Positions 59,158 to 64,000 of a DNA stretch of 64,000 bases are shown here, piece after piece; positions within the stretch are counted from its first letter, which is position 1, and the number at the start of each line of letters is the position of its first letter. Origin of the DNA: Lacrimispora algidixylanolytica (GTDB taxonomy: Bacteria; Bacillota; Clostridia; Lachnospirales; Lachnospiraceae); assembly GCF_003609635.1 (NCBI RefSeq), contig NZ_MCIA01000016.1, positions 1-64,000 of the forward strand, read 5' to 3'. The translations under genes were made by a program, and so were the position numbers. Under the pieces are notes generated by a model that saw only the letters and a list, made by a program, of their open reading frames with translations, made no database searches and was not told the DNA's origin.

Positions 59158-60883
59158 TTACGTACACTCCATACATCGCTCCTGTAAAGCGTTTGCCTTT
59201 TGATAGACCTTCGGAACAAATTGATGTCACATCCGGCCAATGCCACAGGTAGCTGTTATTTAATAAAAATGTTCTTTGAAGCCCATGGGTTTCCACCCGG
59301 AAAGTTACGGTTTTTTGGAAAGAAAAGGGCTGTCGTTCTGTTCTAATATAAGCACGATCCACATATTCCGATACAAAAACAGTATCCTTTGTCACTCCAA
59401 ATTTTATGTAGGTGTTCTCATCATAGTAAAGAGTCACGCCTGCATTGGAAGAAAATTCTTTTTCTTCTTCCATAAACTCCATGGTAAATTCCATGGTAAA
59501 TTGAAAGTCCGGTTGACTTTTAACCAGAAGACTCCTACAACTCTTTTCCCATAAGTCTTTTCCGTCTCCACGAATCCAAACGCTACCGTCTTTTTCTTCC
59601 CTAACACTGCTTTCATCTCTGGCTCTCGGAGTTAACCAACTTTCTGCTGTCTGCTCCGCTTTTTTATATTCCTGCTGCTGATATGGTAAAGGAGCTATAT
59701 AGGAAGGGCCTTTGCCTTGGTTCATCAAAGGCCAGCCGTCCAGAGTCCACTTGATCTCGTCCAAACAGGTTTCCCGTCCTAACATTCCCCACTGTCCCTT
59801 TAAGAATCGAGAACAAAGATATACCATAAACCAACGTCCGTCCTGAGTCTGAACTGGCTTTCCATGACCGCAGCACTGAATCGCAGACATTCCATCCTTT
59901 TGATGCATGATAGGGTTAAAAGGACAGGGTTCATAGGGGCCGTATAAGCTTCTGGACCTGGAAACCGTGATCATATGTCCTTTTCCGGTTCCTCCCTCTG
60001 CCAGAAAGCAGTAATAATATCCATCTTTTTTAATCAGGTGAGGCCCTTCTGGTGCATGTCCGGAATGACCGTACCAGATAAGAGAGGGCTCCGATAATAA
60101 TTTTCTCCCATCCTCTGAGATTTCCATGATTCTGGCTCCACGGTTTAAGAGCATATATCGTTTGCCGTCATCATCGGTAAACAAAGAAGGATCGATGCCA
60201 AGCACCTCATGAATCACTGGCGTATCATAAGGTCCCTGAGGGCAAGTAGAGCTGGTAATCATCTGCGTCTGGATACATGGTGCATCGTCATTTAACCTTA
60301 AGGTGGCACAGATATAAAACCGTCCATTATGATAGCTGATATCTGGTGCCCAAAAACCACGTCCACACTCCAGACCTCCCAGATGTTCCTCCGCCCATGT
60401 AGAATCGGTCACCCCATAACCAATCACCTCCCAGTGAACCAAATCTTTTGAATGAGAGATGGGAATGGCAGGGAAATACAGGAAGCTGGAATGGACCATA
60501 TAATAGTCCTCTCCGACCCGTACCACACTGGGATCTGGATGCATTCCTTTTAATATGGGATTTCGGTAGCTTTCCTCCACTGAAAAGCCACAGGCAGTTT
60601 TAAAATATTCCTCGATTTTAGTTCCCTTTGAAAGATCATAGGGCGACACCATGTTTTGATTGGCCCAGGTCGGATCCAGTCCACATCTCTCCACCAGATA
60701 TGTAACAAGGCTTAGATTCTTCCCCTTTACTGCATAATGGAGAATGCTATTTCCCTCCACATCACAATCTTCTATATTAAAGGTGTGATCAATTAGGTGG
60801 ATTACTAGAGATTCATTTCCTTCCTTTGCAGCCTCAAAGGCCTGCTTTGCCGTTGCCTCTGTCTTCGATGTGTATAAATTCAT
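59111..60883 (-). CDS. Ankyrin-repeat/GH43 fusion glycosidase
   Basis: About 590 residues from ATG 60883. Residues ~8-95 form two to three ankyrin-like repeats (AFEAAKEGNESLVIHLIDHT, NSILHYAVKGKNLSLVTYLV). GH43 follows: base Asp in MHPDPSVVRVGEDYYMVHSS, modulator Asp in LGIDPSLFTDDDGKRYML, acid Glu in HAPEGPHLIKKDGYYY. The C-terminus is a concanavalin-like domain typical of beta-xylosidases (NAGVTLYYDENTYIKFG). A 12-bp tandem duplication (59479-59502) repeats FTME. The start overlaps the upstream GH43 by 50 nt. ATG 60892 is an alternative. Ankyrin on GH43 is unusual. Confidence 0.87.
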   Translation of the reverse strand: MNLYTSKTEATAKQAFEAAKEGNESLVIHLIDHTFNIEDCDVEGNSILHYAVKGKNLSLVTYLVERCGLDPTWANQNMVSPYDLSKGTKIEEYFKTACGFSVEESYRNPILKGMHPDPSVVRVGEDYYMVHSSFLYFPAIPISHSKDLVHWEVIGYGVTDSTWAEEHLGGLECGRGFWAPDISYHNGRFYICATLRLNDDAPCIQTQMITSSTCPQGPYDTPVIHEVLGIDPSLFTDDDGKRYMLLNRGARIMEISEDGRKLLSEPSLIWYGHSGHAPEGPHLIKKDGYYYCFLAEGGTGKGHMITVSRSRSLYGPYEPCPFNPIMHQKDGMSAIQCCGHGKPVQTQDGRWFMVYLCSRFLKGQWGMLGRETCLDEIKWTLDGWPLMNQGKGPSYIAPLPYQQQEYKKAEQTAESWLTPRARDESSVREEKDGSVWIRGDGKDLWEKSCRSLLVKSQPDFQFTMEFTMEFMEEEKEFSSNAGVTLYYDENTYIKFGVTKDTVFVSEYVDRAYIRTERQPFSFQKTVTFRVETHGLQRTFLLNNSYLWHWPDVTSICSEGLSKGKRFTGAMYGVYVNGGNLLRWRQHREIQ

Positions 60884-62366
60884 ATTCCCCATACCCTTCT
60901 GATGAACCATTTTCCTTGTTCGCACTCCAAAGACACAGTTTTGCCCCAGTCCAGGTGGCCCTACGAAGTGGGAATTCTTTCCCCATAAACGTATAGCGGA
61001 TTCCATCTGAAGACCAAGCAAACCGGTAGGTCTTATTATGGTACAATTCAAGCCTTAAGTAAACAGTATCCATATCATAGGAACAGGTCTTGCTTAACTC
61101 CTCAATAGCCTTTCCCTCAAGATTTTTCTCTGTCACCGCCCCGGTATAAAGGCAAAGTACATGACCTTTTTTCGTCAACTGAATGCCAAGATAAGCATAA
61201 GCATGACCAATCACTCCGATTGATGCCATATCTCCTGCCTCTTTTCCCAATAACCGAACCTTCGTCGTCATAGAACATGCCGGGTGCTGCGGAATCTGGG
61301 TGAAGGCATTTGGTGCATACCACAAAAGATTCTCTCTTTTGTCATTTGCCAGACAAAAAAGACGCAAACCGCTATGCCCAGCCAAAGAATAATAAAAATC
61401 CTTGGGATTTGCCTGCCACTGCCATTGAAGTCCAAGGCTATCTCCAGTAAAATCATCAGACTTCTTAATCTGATATCTAGGCTCTCCCTTTGCAGGAAGT
61501 CTCCACTCCTTCACTGGCTCTCCAATACCATCTCCATTTTGCTCCACTCCGATAAAAGGCCAGCCATTATTAAAACACATGGGCTGTAAATGAAGGATTC
61601 TTCCAAGCTCATGCACATCTTGAAAATGCAGGAACCAATGCCTTCCATCAGGAGCAATCACCCAACCTCCCTGATGAGGTCCGTTGACGTCTGTGTTCCC
61701 TTGATGCATGATGATCCGGTACTCATAAGGCCCATAGATGGATTTCGCCCGAAGCACCGACTGCCACCCGGTTGCCACACCACCAGAAGGCATTAAGATG
61801 TAATAATATCCCTGATACTGATAAAGCTTTGGTCCTTCCGTGGTAGGTCCTAGCTGTTCCCCGTCAAAGATAGCAATAGGCTCTGAAAGAACCTTGGTAC
61901 ACTCTGGATCAATCTCCACAAGATCTAAGCGATGCTTGATTCCGCACCGGCTGTTGGCATAAGCAAAGACCATATACGCTTTTCCATCCTCATCCCAGAA
62001 AGGACATGGATCGATCCACCCCTTAGCCTCATGTAAACAGCAAAGAGTAAATTCTCCATAAGGATCTTTACTGGAAGCCACATAAATCCCTTCATCCGGA
62101 AGAGGAATAAACACATAAAAGATACCTTCATGATAACGAATGGATGGTGCCCAGGTGCCTGAGCCATGGGAAGGGCGGTCGTACTTCTCAAACGGAAGAG
62201 ATCTTACACAGTAATTGATCATCTCCCAGTGAACCAAATCCCTGGAATGAAGCAGGGGGACCCCTGGTAAGTAAGTGAAGGAAGAAGCTACCATATAGTA
62301 ATCTTCTCCTACCCGGATGACATCCGGATCTGAATAATCTGCATACAAAATGGGGTTTTGATACAT
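60834..62366 (-). CDS. GH43 beta-xylosidase/arabinosidase
   Basis: 510 residues. GH43 residues: base Asp in ILYADYSDPDVIRVGEDYY, modulator Asp in KGWIDPCPFWDEDGKAY, acid Glu in GPTTEGPKLYQYQGYYY. A C-terminal concanavalin-like domain (MASIGVIGHAYAYLGIQLTK) follows, the GH43 C2 type. No signal peptide, so intracellular. It follows the permease terminator and starts the enzyme half of the operon. Confidence 0.92.
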   Translation of the reverse strand: MYQNPILYADYSDPDVIRVGEDYYMVASSFTYLPGVPLLHSRDLVHWEMINYCVRSLPFEKYDRPSHGSGTWAPSIRYHEGIFYVFIPLPDEGIYVASSKDPYGEFTLCCLHEAKGWIDPCPFWDEDGKAYMVFAYANSRCGIKHRLDLVEIDPECTKVLSEPIAIFDGEQLGPTTEGPKLYQYQGYYYILMPSGGVATGWQSVLRAKSIYGPYEYRIIMHQGNTDVNGPHQGGWVIAPDGRHWFLHFQDVHELGRILHLQPMCFNNGWPFIGVEQNGDGIGEPVKEWRLPAKGEPRYQIKKSDDFTGDSLGLQWQWQANPKDFYYSLAGHSGLRLFCLANDKRENLLWYAPNAFTQIPQHPACSMTTKVRLLGKEAGDMASIGVIGHAYAYLGIQLTKKGHVLCLYTGAVTEKNLEGKAIEELSKTCSYDMDTVYLRLELYHNKTYRFAWSSDGIRYTFMGKEFPLRRATWTGAKLCLWSANKENGSSEGYGEYEFIHIEDRGNGKAGL

Positions 62367-62395
62367 CTTATGGCTCCTTTTATTTTATCATAGAT

Positions 62396-62423
62396 TGAGA
62401 AAAAGGAGCAGACCATCTGCTCC
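62396..62423 (-). terminator. Terminator between ABC permease and GH43 genes
   Basis: On the minus strand GGAGCAGA-TGG-TCTGCTCC (62423-62405) is followed by TTTTTCTCAA. Like the hairpin at 47741 it separates importer from enzyme genes, so read-through may set their ratio. Confidence 0.82.
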
Positions 62424-62439
62424 CTCTCCCGCCAATTTT

Positions 62440-63276
62440 TTATTCTTTCACAGCTCCTATATTCACACCCTGGATAAAATACTTCTGACAGAATGGATAA
62501 ATGATCATAAATGGAAGGATTGCCACGATAACCGCTGCATTCTTTACGGTGTTTTCGGTCGCACCTCCAATGGCATGGGGCAAGTCACTTCCCATTATAA
62601 CTGATCTGAGCTTCATCTGAAAGTTATATAAATTATCATTTGTAATATAAAGCTTATAATGGGTGTAATCATTCCAATAAGATACTGCATACATAAGTCC
62701 AATGGCAGTCAGTGCTGCTTTGGATAACGGCAAAACGATTTTCAAAAATATCCCCATAGGAGAACAGCCGTCAATCTCTGCCGATTCAAAAAGACTGTCT
62801 GGGATTCCCTCAAAAAAGTTTCTCATCAGCACCATATTATAAACATTGATTGCAGGCATCAGTATTACTACCAATAAGGTATTGGTCAGATGCAACGTCT
62901 TCATGACCAAATAAGTCGGGATCATTCCACCGCTAAAAATCATAGTAAACAACATCAAATTGGCAAATAAAGTTCTTCCAGGCATCTTCCACTGAATTAA
63001 GACATAAGCGCCTAAGGTAGCAATGGTAAGTCCGGTTATAGTTCCCACTACCGTTGTCAAACAAGATACTAAAAATGGCTTGTAAAGAGTCGGATTCGTA
63101 AATACGGAAACATAACCTGCCATACCAAACCGTTCTGGAAACAGCTTCATACCGTAAGCAGTTTTTAAATCCAGGGAGTCGATGAGTACCTTGTAGATGG
63201 GGACAATCATGATAATACTAATTAAAATGAATATAACCACCAGCGCATAGTCAAATGCGGTTGCTTTCTTTTTCAT
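62440..63276 (-). CDS. ABC permease, LplC/YtcP type (second system)
   Basis: 278 residues with six membrane helices. EAA loop SLFESAEIDGCSPMGIFLKI, then VLPLSKAALTAIG. The subfamily ending FCQKYFIQGVNIGAVKE is present. It pairs with the permease 11 nt upstream. No binding protein is visible in the window for this pair; it may lie beyond the right edge. Confidence 0.92.
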   Translation of the reverse strand: MKKKATAFDYALVVIFILISIIMIVPIYKVLIDSLDLKTAYGMKLFPERFGMAGYVSVFTNPTLYKPFLVSCLTTVVGTITGLTIATLGAYVLIQWKMPGRTLFANLMLFTMIFSGGMIPTYLVMKTLHLTNTLLVVILMPAINVYNMVLMRNFFEGIPDSLFESAEIDGCSPMGIFLKIVLPLSKAALTAIGLMYAVSYWNDYTHYKLYITNDNLYNFQMKLRSVIMGSDLPHAIGGATENTVKNAAVIVAILPFMIIYPFCQKYFIQGVNIGAVKE

Positions 63277-63287
63277 GTTCTCTCCCC

Positions 63288-64000
63288 CTAAACGATCCCT
63301 CTTCCCCTGACTTTTTGGCTTGCCTTATTGCAGATTAATACAAGTGCACAACCCACTAGTGAAGCCGTAAGCCCCACTGCTGTGGTATAGCCATAATCAG
63401 GAAGAGCGCCCGAGTTAAATGTTTGTGTATAGATGTAAGTATGAAGAACGTCTGATTTTTGAGTGACTGCGTCATTTTGCATAACGAAAACAGACTCAAA
63501 TAAGTTCATAACTTTTGCAAGATTCAAAATAAGTACTGTAATGATGGTATTAGAAAGCGCTGGCATGGTGATGAACCGAAGCTTATTCAGTCGGCCCGCT
63601 CCATCCATGGATGCAGCTTCATAAAGCTCTGGATTGATTCCAGAAAGGGTTGCTATGAAAATGATAGTCCCCCACCCCGTATCCTTCCAGACATTGATGA
63701 TATAAAACATGGGACGCCACCAGTTCTTATCCCCAAGGAAATAAATCCCTTCCTTTACTATCCCAAATTTCACCATAAGTGCATTGATTAAGCCAGCGTC
63801 ACTAGGGGATAAAATCAGGGTAAATACAGAGGCAGTTACTACCCATGACATAAAATGGGGCAGATAAACGATAGTCTGAGTTACCTTTTTAAAGGTTGCT
63901 GAGCGCAGCTCATTGAGCATAAGAGAAAGCACAACAGCCATAAACGTATTTAATAGAAGCTTAATGACGCTTAATGTGATGGTATTGCCAAAGGCGTTCC
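63288..64000 (-). CDS. ABC permease, LplB type (partial, runs off right edge)
   Basis: The frame is open from 63288 to the window end with no required start inside: the residues before Met at 63941 (FGNTITLSVIKLLLNTF) continue a typical LplB membrane helix. EAA loop ELYEAASMDGAGRLNKLRFI. The missing N-terminal part lies beyond 64000. Confidence 0.92.
   Translation of the reverse strand, partial: NAFGNTITLSVIKLLLNTFMAVVLSLMLNELRSATFKKVTQTIVYLPHFMSWVVTASVFTLILSPSDAGLINALMVKFGIVKEGIYFLGDKNWWRPMFYIINVWKDTGWGTIIFIATLSGINPELYEAASMDGAGRLNKLRFITMPALSNTIITVLILNLAKVMNLFESVFVMQNDAVTQKSDVLHTYIYTQTFNSGALPDYGYTTAVGLTASLVGCALVLICNKASQKVRGRGIV

Overview
The window looks like chromosome of an anaerobic, low-to-mid GC Firmicute of the Clostridia, most likely a plant-fibre-degrading Lachnospiraceae-type organism. 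The evidence is a nif operon of Clostridium pasteurianum type (short NifK, NifN-NifB fusion, split NifV, thioredoxin-like 2Fe-2S ferredoxin, GlnB-like nifI1/nifI2 after nifH), strong AGGAGG ribosome binding sites, and many intracellular GH43/GH39 enzymes with Lpl-type oligosaccharide ABC importers. The genus is inference. No rRNA, tRNA, CRISPR array, transposase or phage gene was recognised.

Layout. 1-6.4 kb: an AraC regulator divergent from an MFS permease, a truncated PHP-phosphatase remnant, and a CdaR regulator divergent from glycerate kinase plus a GntP-family permease. 6.4-20.7 kb: a 14-gene minus-strand nif operon, nifH-nifI1-nifI2-nifD-nifK-nifE-nifN/B-fdx-nifVomega-nifValpha, followed by four unusual genes: a GroEL-derived protein without its ATPase aspartates, a PqqD/RRE-like protein, an AnfO-like protein and a repeat protein with a C-terminal cysteine cluster. 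20.8-25.0 kb: molybdenum supply (mop, modC, modB, modA) and a divergent helix-turn-helix/ligand-binding regulator. 25-38.3 kb: an MFS permease, blaI-blaR1, a bgl operon under LicT/BglG antitermination, and two class B penicillin-binding proteins whose promoter carries a BlaI-like operator in the same position as in the blaI promoter. 38.5-64 kb: polysaccharide use, with an AraC regulator, a nine-gene operon (GH120-like, ABC importer, GH43-like, GH39, two esterases, second GH43-like), a membrane-anchored arabinanase, a DrrAB-type ABC exporter, and a second glycan operon (ABC permeases, GH43, ankyrin-GH43 fusion, rhamnogalacturonan acetylesterase-like SGNH hydrolase) that runs off the right edge.

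How it fits together. The Mod system imports molybdate, Mop can buffer it, and the regulator between them probably senses it. NifB/NifEN and homocitrate synthase (NifV alpha/omega) build FeMo-co for NifDK, and NifI1/NifI2 probably switch the enzyme off when nitrogen is sufficient. The right-hand third would import xylan, arabinan and pectin oligosaccharides and cut them in the cytoplasm. BlaR1/BlaI appears to control cell-wall transpeptidases, since no beta-lactamase gene is present in the window.

The most interesting item is the 3' end of the nif operon. The chaperonin-like protein has Cys at the positions that align with GroEL Asp87 and Asp398, has lost the phosphate-binding loop, and is translationally coupled to a PqqD-like protein. 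Together with the AnfO-like and Cys-tailed repeat proteins, this looks like an uncharacterised nitrogenase maturation or protection module.
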